NCBI GenBank assembly: GCA_020152595.1
Contig: JAIGNY010002177.1
Span: forward strand, 1-64,000
Reading direction: 5' to 3'
Origin: Chiridota heheva
Taxonomy: Eukaryota; Echinodermata; Holothuroidea; Apodida; Chiridotidae
Length of the DNA stretch: 64,000 nucleotides
Made by a program: the position numbers and the translations under genes. The notes under the pieces were generated by a model. It saw only the letters and a list, made by a program, of their open reading frames with translations. It was not told the DNA's origin and did not search any database. This document shows, in pieces, positions 26,316 through 39,400 of this stretch (position 1 is the stretch's first letter; each line of letters starts with the position of its first letter).

Positions 26316-26432
26316 TCTTAATCTAAATGCTATACTTCCTACAGCTATTACTATTCAATATAAAGTGCCATGGCATGCATAATCCATGATTTTATTTTTG
26401 TACATATCGCCAATGAGACTAAGAAACCTCTT

Positions 26433-27007
26433 TTAAGGCTATTCCCATGTTTTTCATAACCTTTCATCAGAAAGAGAAAAATATTAGAAACAATTTAGTA
26501 CAAAAAATCATGTTGATATGTTATTCCTACCAGGAGATATTCAAATTTTAAGGTTAAAACAAATGCCAATAAACGAATAGGAAAAAGCTCAGTATGACAT
26601 CACAGCAACACATTTGTCCACAAAGTTTATGTATTTCATTAAAATCTATCATTCTTTTTTATTAGTAAAACCTGCTAGAAAAATAAATTGATGAAAGTTA
26701 GGTATTTATTTACATTGCCAAATATGCCCTACTTCAATAACTTTTGGAAAATTGTTTCTAGTCATACAAAAACAACCAATTAACGTTTAAAGAAATACAT
26801 AAACATATGCAATGGAATTGCCTCTATGACATCATTAAACACAAATTCATCATACTGTACAAAAACTTTAAAATGCAATTAGGAAATCCTTAAAAACCCA
26901 TCTCCTGAACGGAATATGATATCAACCTGATTTTTGTACAAAAATGGCTATAAAAGTATGCTCTTCCAAATCAAATTTTACAAAAAAACTTGGGAATATT
27001 CCTTTAA
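26433..27007. mobile_element. TTAA MITE M3
   Basis: TTAA at 26433-26436 followed by GGCTATTCCCATG, and CTTGGGAATATTCCT followed by TTAA at 27004-27007. The termini are inverted repeats of the M6/M7 type. The interior is AT-rich and mentions TATGACATCA twice in opposite halves. There is no open frame for a transposase. Confidence 0.75.
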
Positions 27008-28220
27008 AAACTTTTCAAATTCTTTTATCCAACTTTAAAAAGTTCACAAAGTAATTACAGAATATACATACGTTATTAAAGGAGCTCTCAAGCAAAAAGT
27101 GAGGCCGTTGTTTTGCTCAGTCACGGGAACTTTTGAAATAATACTACAGTATGTTGAGCGAAATGACCAGTTCCAAGAAAAACTTTCACAAAAATTCTGT
27201 GTACATAAAAAAATTACCGATGCCACCGAAAATTGGTAAAATCTAATGCTTCCACAATAAACAAGCATCGATATTGTTTTCATTAAACTCTTTAAGAAAT
27301 TGTAATGCTATTTGTGAGGGTGATTTTTCTAGCCATACTGCCATGTTGTCTGTTTACTCATAACTACTCAGAAACTTGGAAACTATTAAATATATGTTCT
27401 TTGCTAATAGTTTTTCTTTATAACAGGAACAACTGCAAATATGTTTTCTGTCTAACAGTGTCATTTTGATTTAATTTTGATATTGTGTTAAGATTTTATT
27501 ATAAGTTTAACAATTTTTAGTCATGAGACTAGTTCCACTAAAAATTTGAGTTCCATAATGTGTAAAATGGAATGTTATGTCGTACTTGCAGAGAATGATG
27601 GAATTTGTTGTTACATACTCGAAGATTCTAGTCTTACCTTGAGGCATGAAGGGCAAATTGACTTACTTGGAAAACACATGTTAATCCCTATTTACAAAGC
27701 CTACAAGTTATGCAATAATATTGGTGATCAAATTAATTTTGGCACTCTTTTGATCAAAATTGATAAAAAAAATAAGATAAAATGCTTTGAATGAACATAA
27801 ATTTGTACATTGAAAATGTAATTGCAAATTGTGCTGCAATCCTAAAACCTAAAAAACTAAAAATATGGGACAATTAAGAAATTATGAAATAAAAAAAACA
27901 CATTTTTCCTTGGAACTGGTCCACATACTGTAGTCTAATGTCTGAAACTCATGTCATTGCAAACTTACTCTTAAGCATTCACACAGTAAGAAATAATGAT
28001 GATTAATCTGAACATTCGTATCAATAGTTTTCAGTACCATCAAGTGCACAGAAAGTGTGCTTGAATATTCTTGAGACATGAGAAAAATACGCCCTCACTT
28101 TTATGCTGCCATCTCCTTTAAAATATCATCGGTGGTATAACTTAAATTTTGAACAATAAGAATGTATTATACAAATATCTATGAACATGAATATGTTAAC
28201 TAACATGAATATGTTTACAA
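27008..28220. other. AT-rich stretch, no supported gene
   Basis: An 82-codon plus-strand open frame (27546-27794) has no recognised domain and no splice context. The rest is AT-rich without clear repeats. Confidence 0.45.
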
Positions 28221-28224
28221 AAAT

Positions 28225-29045
28225 GTTTTGAAAATGCAAGATGAAAATCTGGTGCAATGGATTTTCAGTCCCAAATCCTCAAAGCCTACAAGGTTGAACA
28301 AAAACATCACTTAAAATCACTCATCAATAAACAAACAAAAGCTCCACTCTTAAATACCATTCTATTTGTAAATTATTACTTCAAGCCAGACACATTGACC
28401 ACACAGGAATACTTTTGTCCTTGTGTTGAGTGTGAAAGTCAGTGCAGCTAAAGAATTAGTAAAGGCACTGCTTAAAAATTTGTCATGCAAATTTTAAGCA
28501 ACAAATTACCACATTGTTCCACAAGATTAAATTTGCATCATAACATTGAGGTATAAATAGTTCTAAGTTAATATTTCATTTCACCTTTCCCCAACAGCAA
28601 AGACAAACAATTCCTGCATTGATTAGGGTTACTACTTATATTACAAGGAAAATGCCATTATATTCTAATGTGTGTGACTAAAAATACCATGCAACTTCAG
28701 TGGGAGTAGTTGTTATCTTGAAGGAGCCTAGGAAAGGTGAAAATGTATACAGTTTTGTGGTTTAAGAAACAAAGAAATATATAACTTTTACTTCGACCAG
28801 TTCTGCTCCATTTGACAGCTGGTTGAGATGTTCCTGGTTTTAAGCAAAGCCATTTCTAATAAGTGAAATTTGTTTACTATCAATGTCAGATTATGACCCT
28901 GAAAAGTGAGGTGAAGTGTGTGGAAATCCCTGTGTAATTGTAATTGCTTGTGCTGGATTGTGGTTTCTGCTGTGAGCAATATAGACCCCGACATTTGAGA
29001 TTTTGTCGGAGACAAAATGTATTGCAAGGTTTAGACTTAATGGAT
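28225..29045 (+). repeat. Dispersed repeat R-A, copy 2, with nested insert R-B
   Basis: The outer parts (28225-28445 and 28862-29045) match the copy at 9305-9705, with CTTCAAGCCAGACACATTGACC and GCTGGATTGTGGTTTCTG. The centre is an extra segment, R-B. Confidence 0.75.
28450..28862. mobile_element. Non-autonomous element R-B inserted in R-A
   Basis: About 410 bp beginning near GGCACTGCT and ending near AAGCAAAGCCATTTCTAA. It recurs independently at 55325-55735 and 61600-61925, and it is absent from the R-A copy at 9.5 kb. It has no open frame and no clear terminal inverted repeat. Shared motifs include GTGGGAGTAGTTGTTATCTT and TTGAGATGTTCCTGGTTTT. Confidence 0.75.
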
Positions 29046-29489
29046 AGTTTGGTGTTGTGTTTGTTTGTTTGTTGGAAAATATTTATGGTTCTATTGGTTA
29101 TAAGCGTGGGAAGATTGGGAATTCATGGGAAGGAAAAAAAATCATTAAAAAGAAGAAAAAAAAATAACATATATATATATATATATTTAGCTTTCTTGAG
29201 CAAACAACAGTATATGTGCTCTAAAAATGTCCCCCATGTAATTGTGCGATGGAAAGTACATTAAATTGCAAAAGAGGGCAGTATATAAAGATGTAATAAT
29301 TTCATTTATATTATTTCTGTCATGATTTTTGTGCAAAGATTTCCAACACATTTATTTAAACCGTGAGAAATTTCATAATTAATTCCAACTCCGCTTACTG
29401 TAAGTATTTATGTGTTACTTAGTATGGTATGATTTATAATTTCCCAACAGACCCTTCTTTGGAGTATTTACATATTAATCAGTTGTGGA

Positions 29490-29560
29490 GCAATGGTAGG
29501 AGACCCACCAGAAATCGAACCCACGATACTAGATTAGTAAGCCTGCCACGGAGGTCTGTC
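29490..29560 (-). repeat. Possible tRNA-like SINE fragment
   Basis: On the minus strand GTGGCAGGCTTAC and GGGTTCGATTTC resemble the A and B boxes of a tRNA promoter with plausible spacing. The flanks do not fold as a full tRNA, so this is at most a tRNA-derived repeat. Confidence 0.35.
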
Positions 29561-29639
29561 TTATTTTTTGAGGGATTTTGCCACCAGCAAGCCATTGAAT
29601 ACCTATGATAAGTTGAAATCTGCTATATATATATATATT

Positions 29640-29830
29640 TTGTTGTTGTTGAGAATTTGCATTGTCATGACACGACCTTGATTATTTGGTTTATTCCATT
29701 TTTACAACAGGTACATTTCTTATTCAAGTGATTAAAGTCAGGCCATTCCACTCGAGCCAAAGTCCTTTACCCAAGTGCATTAAATGTGTATATAAACACT
29801 ATGCCTAAACATTGAAGAGGGAGGCTCGTC
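29640..29830 (+). repeat. Copy of a repeat also found in a LARGE intron
   Basis: The segment with CCTTGATTATTTGGTTTATT, TTTTTACAACAGGT and CCACTCGAGCCAAAG recurs in pieces in the LARGE intron at 53270-53340, 53925-53960 and 54085-54170. Confidence 0.65.
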
Positions 29831-30439
29831 TCACGTAAAATACGGTTAAATTGGGGATGCAATAAATCACTTCTGGTTGTGGATGCAAATTGGGGAATGA
29901 CACAATGTTAATTTTGATGTCACGTTACTGTGATGAGAAACTTGTGTTTTTTTTATGGATGAAATATTAGTATTATAATATTCAATAATATCCAGATGAA
30001 AATAACTGAGAATAAAAAAAAGATAAAAGCAAATTTTGAAATAACGATTCTGACTGTTGGTTTGAAAAGTTCACAACAGTCACCTTCACAGCATTTATAT
30101 TAAAAACTTGCAATATCGCACAGCAAAATTTAACCAATCAAAAAATTTGAAAGAAGTTTCAAATATTGTGCCAATATGATGATTTCGCCTCTTTAATCTT
30201 TTAACCTAAAAAGGGGATGAATAAGAAAATAAATATCTTAAAAAAATTCAGTTGTAAAGATTAATGTTTTTCTATAACCTTGACCAAACATCGTTGTCTA
30301 TGGACATAGCCTCAAATATAGCTCCAGGTTCCACCCTGTCATGCCATTGCATTGATTTTATGATCATTTTCTCTTATATGTTAAAATCTTGTGTTAATAC
30401 TCACTGATAAAACAAATAAATGAAATAAATGAAAATGTT

Positions 30440-31018
30440 TTAAGGATTAGTTCAGTGGTCAAGCATGTCCCATCTTGTATGAAAGAAGACTTTAAAAGAA
30501 ACAAAATGGTGCAGAAAGCATTCAAAAATCTCATTCTGTTAAGGAGATATCCAAGTTGAAAGCTCTGTCTTATTTGTGTAGAAATGACTGGTGTAGTAAG
30601 TCTAGTATGGAAAGTTGGTGTCCTTATCCTCACATTCTTAACAATTGTTGATATATTTTAAGAAAGTTTATTTAATTCTTTCACTATTTAAATTATTTTT
30701 CCTTGAACTTTCTTAAGGTGGTATATTATAAACACCCTTCCTAGATTCAGTTTTACTACTTTTCAGACATATCCCATGGTTTTTAAGCAACAAAATTGCA
30801 GGACAAAATAATACAGTACATAAAGACTAAGGAATTTGAGGCTATGAAATCACAACTAGTCTGATTTCAGTCGTTTTTACACAAATGATACCAAACTTTC
30901 AACTAAGATATCTCCTTAATGGAATAAGATTTTTAAATGCTTTCTTCACCATTTTGTTTCTTTTGAAATCCTCTTTCATATGATATAGACTTGCCTGACC
31001 CCTAAAGTAATACTTTAA
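30440..31018. mobile_element. TTAA MITE M4
   Basis: TTAA at 30440-30443 followed by GGATTAGTTCAGTGG, and AAAGTAATACT followed by TTAA at 31015-31018. The left and right arms (30444-30640, 30830-31014) are inverted and share CATTCAAAAATCT, GTTAAGGAGATAT and related blocks. Same family as M2 and M5. Confidence 0.78.
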
Positions 31019-31555
31019 AACTTGCAAGCTTTCAAGTCTGTAATTTCAGTTATAAGATTATATTTTCCTAGAAACTTGACCGGATTTTGTTGTCTATGGT
31101 AACTGTCTGAAATCTAGCTTGAAGACTTTTCTGTGAACATTGCCTCATATTTTATAACTGAGGCATTTTGAGAATACAAGTATGGTATTTATAATACATT
31201 ACAGAGACTAACACAATTACTACAACTATAATATATACACTACTATAATACTAATAGTAGAACAAAATAAGTTACCATTTCGGCAATATATTGCATCTTG
31301 CATACTTTCCAACCAATCAGGGTCATCATACCAAGGTCAAGTCCCCCTTTCTACACTAAATGCAGGTGGGTGTTAAAAGCTAATCCACCATAACCCCAGT
31401 ATTTGGCATTAGCTTGGTTTTCCATTTGAGAACTAAAGCCCTGCTCAAAATACATTCTTTATTTCATTCTCATTGCACATAAAATACCTTTTCCCCATAA
31501 ACTGTTATAGCAACCACCACCTAGAACAATGATTTGTTATCCATAACCTAGAGTA
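31019..31555. other. No supported gene
   Basis: AT-rich single-copy sequence downstream of LARGE. No coding or RNA signal was recognised. Confidence 0.45.
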
Positions 31556-31559
31556 ATTA

Positions 31560-32345
31560 CCCAATTGTTGGATAAACAACCCAACCATCCACCCCAAATG
31601 TTAAATAAACAACCTAACTATGCACCCCATAAACAACCCAACCATGCACCCCAAATGTTGGATAAACAACCCAACCATGCACCCCAAATGTTGGATAAAC
31701 AACCACACCATGCACCCCAAATGTTGGATAAACAACCCAACTATGCACCCCAATTGTTGGATAAACAACCCAACCATGCACCCCAATTGTTGGATAAACA
31801 ACCCAACCATGCACCCCAATTGTTGGATAAACAACCCAACCATGCACCCCAATTGTTGGATAAACAACCCAACCATGCACCCCAATTGTTGGATAAACAA
31901 CCCAACCATGCACCCCAATTGTTGGATAAACAACCTAACCATGCACCCCAAATGTTGGATAAACAACCCAACCATGCATCCCAAATGTTAGATAAACAAC
32001 CCAACCATGCACCCCAAATGTTGGATAAACAACCCAACCATGCACCCCAAATGTTAGATAAACAACCCAACCATGCACCCCAATTGTTGGATAAACAACC
32101 CAACCATGCACCCTAATTGTTGGATAAACAACCCAACCATGCACCCTAATTGTTGGATAAACAACCACACCATGCACCCTAATTGTTGGATAAACAACCA
32201 CACCATGCACCCTAATTGTTGGATAAACAACCACACCATGCACCCCAAATGTTGGATAAACAACCCAGCCATGCACCCCTAATGTTGGATAAACAAGCCA
32301 ACCATGCACCCCAAATGTTGTATAAACAACCCAACCATGCACCCA
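31560..32345. repeat. 33-bp minisatellite (GTTGGATAAACAACCCAACC)
   Basis: About 24 units of 33 bp: GTTGGATAAACAACCCAACC followed by ATGCACCCCAAAT or ATGCACCCCAATT. Subtypes are clustered: AATTGTT units in one run, CCACACC units in another, CCCTAATT units near the right. Because 33 is divisible by three, long open frames appear on both strands (for example 11-residue LDKQPNHAPQM repeats at 31565-32116). There is no evidence of translation. It lies about 1 kb downstream of the LARGE stop codon. Confidence 0.95.
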
Positions 32346-32491
32346 CAAATTTACAATTAAATATCATGCTAGTACAATACAAGATAATTCAGGAACTCTC
32401 CTCCATTACTATCAGATTTCAAAAATGTATAATCTGTGTGTAAAATACCAAAGACATCCAAAACCCCTCTCAAACTTATACTTCTAAAAAC

Positions 32492-32497
32492 TTTATT
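32492..32497 (-). promoter_or_regulatory. Candidate polyadenylation signal for LARGE
   Basis: Reads AATAAA on the minus strand about 875 nt after the LARGE stop codon. Several other AATAAA sites exist further on, so the choice is a guess. Confidence 0.2.
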
Positions 32498-32799
32498 TGT
32501 CTTTGAAGTGACATGAATCTATAAGACTTTTGATTTCAAATGAATAGTTCTCTGCCCTTAATCTTTCTGGTTTAGCATTTCCAAAGGTTATCAAAACCAC
32601 TTTGGTAAATTATAGAAATTTTGACCATTGACCCCTCCTAAAATCACTCAAATTGTTGAATGTGCCCTCCACACAAAGCATGGGGAGATGACATCACCCC
32701 CCATATTCCAGAGGGATGACCTAAGGGGATGACAGGGGGACATGTTCCCCACTTTTCAGTAGAATTGTAAAAATCAAGTACATTTTGGGGAAAATGTTT

Positions 32800-33050
32800 G
32801 ATGACATGTCTCCCCACTTGATGGCATGTCTCCCCACTTGATGACATGTCCCCACTTGATGACATGTCCCCCCACTTTATGACATGTCCCCCAACTTGAT
32901 GACATGTCCCCCCACTTGATAACATGTCCCCCCCACTTGATGACATGTCCCCCCCACTTGATGGCATGTCCCCATTTGATGACATGATGACATGTCCCCC
33001 CCATGTCCCCCCACTTGATGACATGTCCCCACTTAATAATATGTCCCCCA
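32800..33050. repeat. 21-23 bp minisatellite, likely in LARGE 3' UTR
   Basis: About 11-12 units of the form CCCCACTTGATGACATGTCC with variable C runs. It lies 320-570 nt downstream of the LARGE stop, so probably within or near the 3' UTR. Confidence 0.92.
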
Positions 33051-33371
33051 CTTTCTGGATAAGAATTACAGCCCTGACACAAATGTCTTTCATCCAGCCA
33101 CAGACAACGAATAGCGACATAGATCCAGCCCACAATATTAGTAGTTATGGGGCAAAGCCTGATAACATGGCAATACCTGCACATATCACTACCCACAAGC
33201 ATTTTTCAAGCCTCTTTGTTACTCCTTCATATTAAATTGACTCAACCTTCCACTTCACCAACACTGCTTACTCGTAAACCTCAATTATGGACTTGTTTGC
33301 TTCACAGGCTCCTGTGGATCATATTTCTTCTTCGTCTATGACAGTCCACATCCAGGTTCTCAGCTTATGGG

Positions 33372-33465
33372 CTAACTATTAGCCACAGCCATGTACTTGA
33401 GAGCTGCAAATCCGTACTTCTTGGACATGTCTCGTTGGAACTCCTCCTTTAATGTTTGAAGACAC
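33372..33465 (-). CDS. LARGE1: LARGE exon, C-terminus and stop
   Basis: The acceptor CCTTCCAG precedes an exon entered in phase 2. The peptide is [19 protein letters not shown], then [11 protein letters not shown], then TAG at 33372-33374. It matches the family C-terminus ([20 protein letters not shown]), and the length is as expected. Confidence 0.93.
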
Positions 33466-36400
33466 CTGGAAGGAGAGAAGAGACATATTTCAGAATGTCA
33501 ATCAACAATCTTGAACACAACTTGGAACAATACATAGATACACACACATACACACACCCACACGTGCCCACCCACCCTCACATACATACACACACACACA
33601 CATACATACAATAGGCTTTATACTGTGCTATTCCATATAGACCAGTGCCCTCAATCAAGTTCACCAGCTGTCAATGAATCAGCACATATGAACTTGGATT
33701 TGACTAAGCCAGGACAGAAAGTGATTGAACAACGTGTTTTCACACTTCTCTTCTCGAATATAGTTCAGAGAACCAGGCAGGGCGTGACTGTCCTGCATTC
33801 ATGACCAATAGCTTAATGTCCCTTCCGAAGCTGGGACAGTGTGCAGCAATCAACATGGCATTGTCACTTCTCTCAACAGCTGAATGAGGAGTAAGAGCTG
33901 CAGACAAAATGCTTCTGCTTTGATGTTTGGATCTGTCTGCATAGCTGTGGAAAAATCTAATTAGACCTGACCAAGCCTTGAATCTGGGACCTCCAGCATT
34001 TCAGTCGTGCACTCTGCCAGCTGAGCTACCTTTCCTCCAATTCAGCGTACACATTTAGTGTTCTATTTCTTGGTTATATCCTTCCTCAATGTTTAACTTC
34101 CCGCCCTCTCCTACTTACAATTTTTCATTTGATTTGTTTTACAACCTAATTTTAGAAAAAAAACACGAAAAAAAAAAACATATTAACAACTAGAATTGTA
34201 GCACTTAGTAGTGTATACCTCCACCCACTTGATAATTCAAACATGCCTAAAAATTTGTAAAGTTCACCCCCATCCTGAATAGAATCTATCTAAGAAATCC
34301 TAAACCCACATAGTTTTATCCCCAAATCTTTTCCGCACTTTTAATCAGTATTTACCACTTGTATTGTTATAGACACTTCAGGTTATCCTACCTTCATTGT
34401 TTTCAGTTTTATTCAGGCTAAGCATTCATTGTTTGAGTTCTTTTCAAGCAAGATTCACATTCCATCCTTTTCCATTCATGTCAAAAGCAATTACCTACCA
34501 ATAGATTTGCTTTTTTTAGAGCCCAGAAATGGATTGCTCAGAAATCCTTTCAGGGCATGAATTCATTGTTCAGCACATTCCACTGGAAAGTTTGAAGTAG
34601 AAGTCTTGGCAAATCTCATCCAAAACATCCCCATCCCTCCATTTGTGCCCTTCCCCTATTTCAATGTCTCAAATTTAATCACCTCTGCGTTAAGTAGACA
34701 ACACAAACACAAAATTGAATCCAAATCCAATCATCAGTTCTTGAGATACGTTGATGGAAAACAAACAGACAAACGCAGGTGGAAAACACAATAATGCAGG
34801 CTAAAAATAACCTCCTTCCACCTTTAATGGTAGAGGTAATGATCAGGATCAGAAAAGGTTAAGATAGAAAGGTAGGGGAAATCAAGGAAATTATGCCCAT
34901 GCCCTAAGAATTAAAAAAATGAGAGAATATGGAGAAAAAAACCACTAAGAAAACTTGCCATCATTTATGATGTATCAATGCTGAATACTAGAAAATAGAA
35001 AAGAGGTTCATAACAGTTTTGAGAGTTTTCCAAAGTCTCTAGCAAGTTTGGTCCAAGATTTTAGTTTGCTTGGCAGTAGTTTCAAATGAATACCAGACAT
35101 AGACAATAATTTTCATTACAGTTAAAAGAGTTTATGTATCAACATTTTCCAAGCCAAATAAAAATTAAAAAAGTAGCATTTTTCAGGATTATTTGGCAAA
35201 GATCTCCTTTGACTTGAATTGTTTCAAATTAGACGAAGACCCCGCTCCAGTCTGTCTTTGCCAAGTCATGCACTCACTGACTGAACCTGTCTCAAGTACC
35301 CGCTCCAGTCTGTCATGCACTCACTGACTGAACCTGTCTCAAGTACCCGCTCCAGTCTGTCTATGCCAAGTCATGCACTCACTGACTGAACCTGTCTCAA
35401 GAACCCGCTCCAGTCTGTCTTTGCCAAGTCATGCACTCACTGACTGAACCGGTCTCAAGTACCCGCTCCAGTCTGTCTTTGCCAAGTCATGCACTCACTC
35501 ACTAAACCTGTCCCAAGAACCTGCTCCAGTCTGTCTGCCAAGTCATGCACTCACTCACTGAACCTGTCTCAAGAACCTGTCTCAAGAACCTGCTCCAGTC
35601 TGTCTATGCAAAGTCATGCACTCACTCACTGAACCTGTCTCAAGAACCCGCTCCAGTCTGTCTTTGCCAAGTCATGCACTCACTCACCGAACCTGTCTCA
35701 AGAACCCGCTCCAGTCTGTCTTTGCCAAGTCATGCACTCACTTACTGAACCTGTCTCAAGAACCTGCTCCTGTCTGTCTTTGCCAAGTCATGCACTCACA
35801 CACTGAACCTGTCTCAAGAACCTGCTCCAGTCTGTCTATGCCAAGTCATGCACTAAGTGACTGAACCTGTCTCAAGAACCCGCTCCAGTCTGTCTATGCC
35901 AAGTCATGCACTCACTCACTGAACCTGTCTCAAGAACCTGCTCCAGTCTGTCTTTGCCAAGTCATGCACTCACTCACTGAACCTGTCTCAAGAACCGGCC
36001 CCAGTCTGTCTATGCCAAGTCATGCACACACTCACTGAGCCTGTCTCAAGAACCCTCTCTAGTCTGTCTATGCCAAGTCATGCACTCACTCACTGAACCT
36101 GTCTCAATAACCCGCTCCAGTCTGTCTATGCCAAGTCATGCACTCACTGAACCAGGAGTTTCATACACACTGCAGTCAAAGCTGGGAACATCTCAGACTG
36201 TGTTGTTGGACAGATTCAAGACAAACAGTCCAGTCATTCAATACCTGTGTGCATCATCATCTTCTCTCAGCACCTTAGTAGAAGATTATTCCATCCCTAA
36301 AGCCACTGTAAACCATGTCAGATTATGACCATGGAAAGTAAGGTGAAGTGTGTGGAATTCTTTAGTGTAATTGCTAATTGCTTGTGCTGGATTGTGGTTT

Positions 36401-39400
36401 CTGTTCTGAGCAATATAGACCCCGACAGATTTGAGATTTTGTCAGAGCTTAAGACATAAAATGTATTGTGAGGTTTAGACTTAATGTTGGCAAAAAGAAC
36501 CAAAAAATGGCCCAGAACATGCCTCTCCTTCGATGATTCATGGTGACGTTGGCTGAATTACCAAACATGTATGTGATGCGTGATGAAATCCAGAACGTAA
36601 CATACTGTAGTCATGCGATCATGTGGTCTGCTAGACCTGGTCTGCTAGATCTGGAAATCTTTTTTTCTTGCGTTTATCATTCATGTATACATAAAAGAGT
36701 AGGCTTAGTGATATTAACAATTTGTTGTGAGTCAGTTTTCTTAAAAATACTGCGATATACCAAATATATCCCAATATTTGTCTCCATGATAATCAATACA
36801 TGATACATACAGCCACATCATGACAGCACTAAAACAAACAGATAAATTAACAGATTTAAAGCACTACTCGTGCATATAAACAAATAACTGGAATACCAGC
36901 ATTAGGTGATCAAAGATTCTTTCCGTTTTTTCAAAGACAAGTAAATAAACTTAGCTAAATTTAAAGTAGTGTTTTGGTCATTTAATTATAAAAGTAATTC
37001 AAAGGAATTGTTTGATGGGGACATGTAGAAAACAATGGGTAAAAAAGTGTTATGGATTTCTTTGCACAAAGTGCTTTCTAGTAAAAAGTGATACTCAATG
37101 AAGGTTACATAAGGTACATATTTTTAAGTTCCTTGGGAGATTACCAATACGACCAGTATTTACTTTTAAAGGCAGCATGCCACAACGAAGTTGAATAATG
37201 TTAGAACATAATATCGGGTCATCAAAAAATCCTAGATATTGTTCAAAACTAAGGTGACATTTAAACAACCTGTAGTTATAAAGAACCTCCATTGAATTAA
37301 GCTTTCTGGGTTTAATGATTGACAGTTTGTTTTAACCAATCACTGCACGAATTTGCCTAGCAACAAAATCTGCATAACTAAGTGGGGGCAAACATCCTAC
37401 GCGGTACTGGAACAGTACAGCTAGCTAGCGCTCATGTAGTCAATGCAACTTATTGTACAATTTTTTTTCTGCACACACAGACTGAGTGACGGCAAAATGG
37501 TGAACAAAAATTGTTCTTACGGGTTTATCAATCTGATTGCTCTTACCCAGAACAATTAGCAAACTGAATTTCGTTTATCCTATTTGCTAAAAACTCTAAA
37601 AATCCGGAGAAGTGCCATAAATGACTCAAAGCTTGCGGCAGGCCTCGCGAACATCTAAACGCCAACGCATTGGTATTGCATGATTGCGCATTTCAGTAGG
37701 TTTGTTTGCCCCACATAGTTACTGTGTTGTATATTTTGGGCGTGGCCTATTTGGAAACCTGAGAAGGTTAAATCTGTGCATCAATGTCAAACACACGTAA
37801 TGATAAGTCGTGTAAAAATACATGTTCTGAATGAAGAAAAAACAAAACTTACGATCTGTACTGTTCACTTGATCTGAACTTGGCGATATCGAAACTCGGA
37901 GTGTGCGGCATGTGAATGATGAAGGCATTTGGAAGTACGATGAATTCATTCCTGAAAATAGGAGAACAAAATTAAATCATTGGTGGTGGGGTGGCCGAAT
38001 GCTGTAAACTGCTATGTACCTGAACATTTTGAGAATGAAAACTAATCACTTTACATTTAATGAAAATAAAAGCAAAAAATTTAAGTAAACTTCCAGTTAG
38101 TAAATATAGGGGTATGGAATTTGTTTCTGTTGAATTAACCACTGATTAGATAATAATTGATGATCTTTTTAAAGAAATAAGGAATTTGGGGCAACAAGGC
38201 TAAATTTAGGCAAAACAGACAATGGAAAAGTCAAATATCATGAAAAAGCATGTAATTTGCTGGTAGTTCGCCAATTTCCTTGCTAAATTTGAGTGGAAAT
38301 CGCTACCGTGACCCTAACCTCGGAAATGTTGCCCGGCCCTGTTCCACTACACCTCACAGCACATGCTGTCAAGAAGGGGTGGCAAAATAAAACAATCATT
38401 GCTTGTGATAAATGTATTTTACAAAACATCCATAAATTATTGCCTCAGTTTACTGTTCTTTAGCGACAGTCAGTATCTCTGGTAAATTAATCTATCAGAA
38501 CGTTGGTGTGTCACTTAATTCATGCATGGTCACATGTTACCAAGTGACCAATTAGCCTCTGTATATTTTGCCCTTCATTTCTTTCAAATCAAGTAAATCA
38601 TTAAATTCATAACTTTGAAAATATCTTTTTTACCATATTTCAACCAAAATTACAACAATTTCCAGCAACAAGTGAAGGTAGAGATTTCGGCCACTGAAGA
38701 TGACTGATTTTCCACTAGCTGTAATGCTAAATAGTGTTTACTTTCACCGACAAACTGGTTGTTTTCACAGACAAAATCATGATGCACGCTATCAGGGTGT
38801 TTCAGCTGACGTCATGAGGTCACATGACTTTGTTTACATCGCCATTTTGTTGGGAAAAAAACACTGTCATCTGCTGTACACTTAATTAGACTTAGGTACA
38901 TTTGCATGTTGTTATATAAGATTTTTTTTGTAAGATGATTATGCCAGAATCTTGCTGTACCGTTGGTTGCACTAATAGATGTGTGCGGGGGAATAAAAAG
39001 ACATTTTCTCAATTTCCATCTGATCCTGATCGACGTTCGAATTGAGTTTCTGGCTTTCAACCTACGGTACACACTAAGATTTGCAGTTAGCACTTTATAC
39101 TGTATCAGGTATGTAGGCTTTGTCAGAGTAACGAACAATCAGATGGCATTAACCTGAAAGTTACTCTTCGTATACCCAGTGCCATATGTAAAACTTAACG
39201 AAAACATGACCTTGTTTTCAGCCATTCTGGGGTGCAAGATTTTTTTCTTTTGCTAATATATTCTCGAGGTCGGACATCCAGGAATGTTGTGATGCACGGC
39301 GACATAACAATGCTTTTTTTACAATTTCCAACTTCAGTCAAAGAGGAAAACAAACAGTCAGTTATCATTGCAGTCAATGGGAGAAAAAAATATTTTTTGT

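Noticed and set aside
27546-27794. 82-codon plus-strand open frame
   Set aside because: No known domain; isolated in AT-rich repeat-laden sequence.
31560-32345. Possible CRISPR-like array
   Set aside because: Units are contiguous with no unique spacers, and the context is eukaryotic; it is a minisatellite. The same holds for the 19-, 28-, 58-, 78- and 79-bp arrays.
33955-34045. tRNA gene on the minus strand
   Set aside because: The A and B boxes are good, but the acceptor, anticodon and T stems do not pair; more likely a SINE head.
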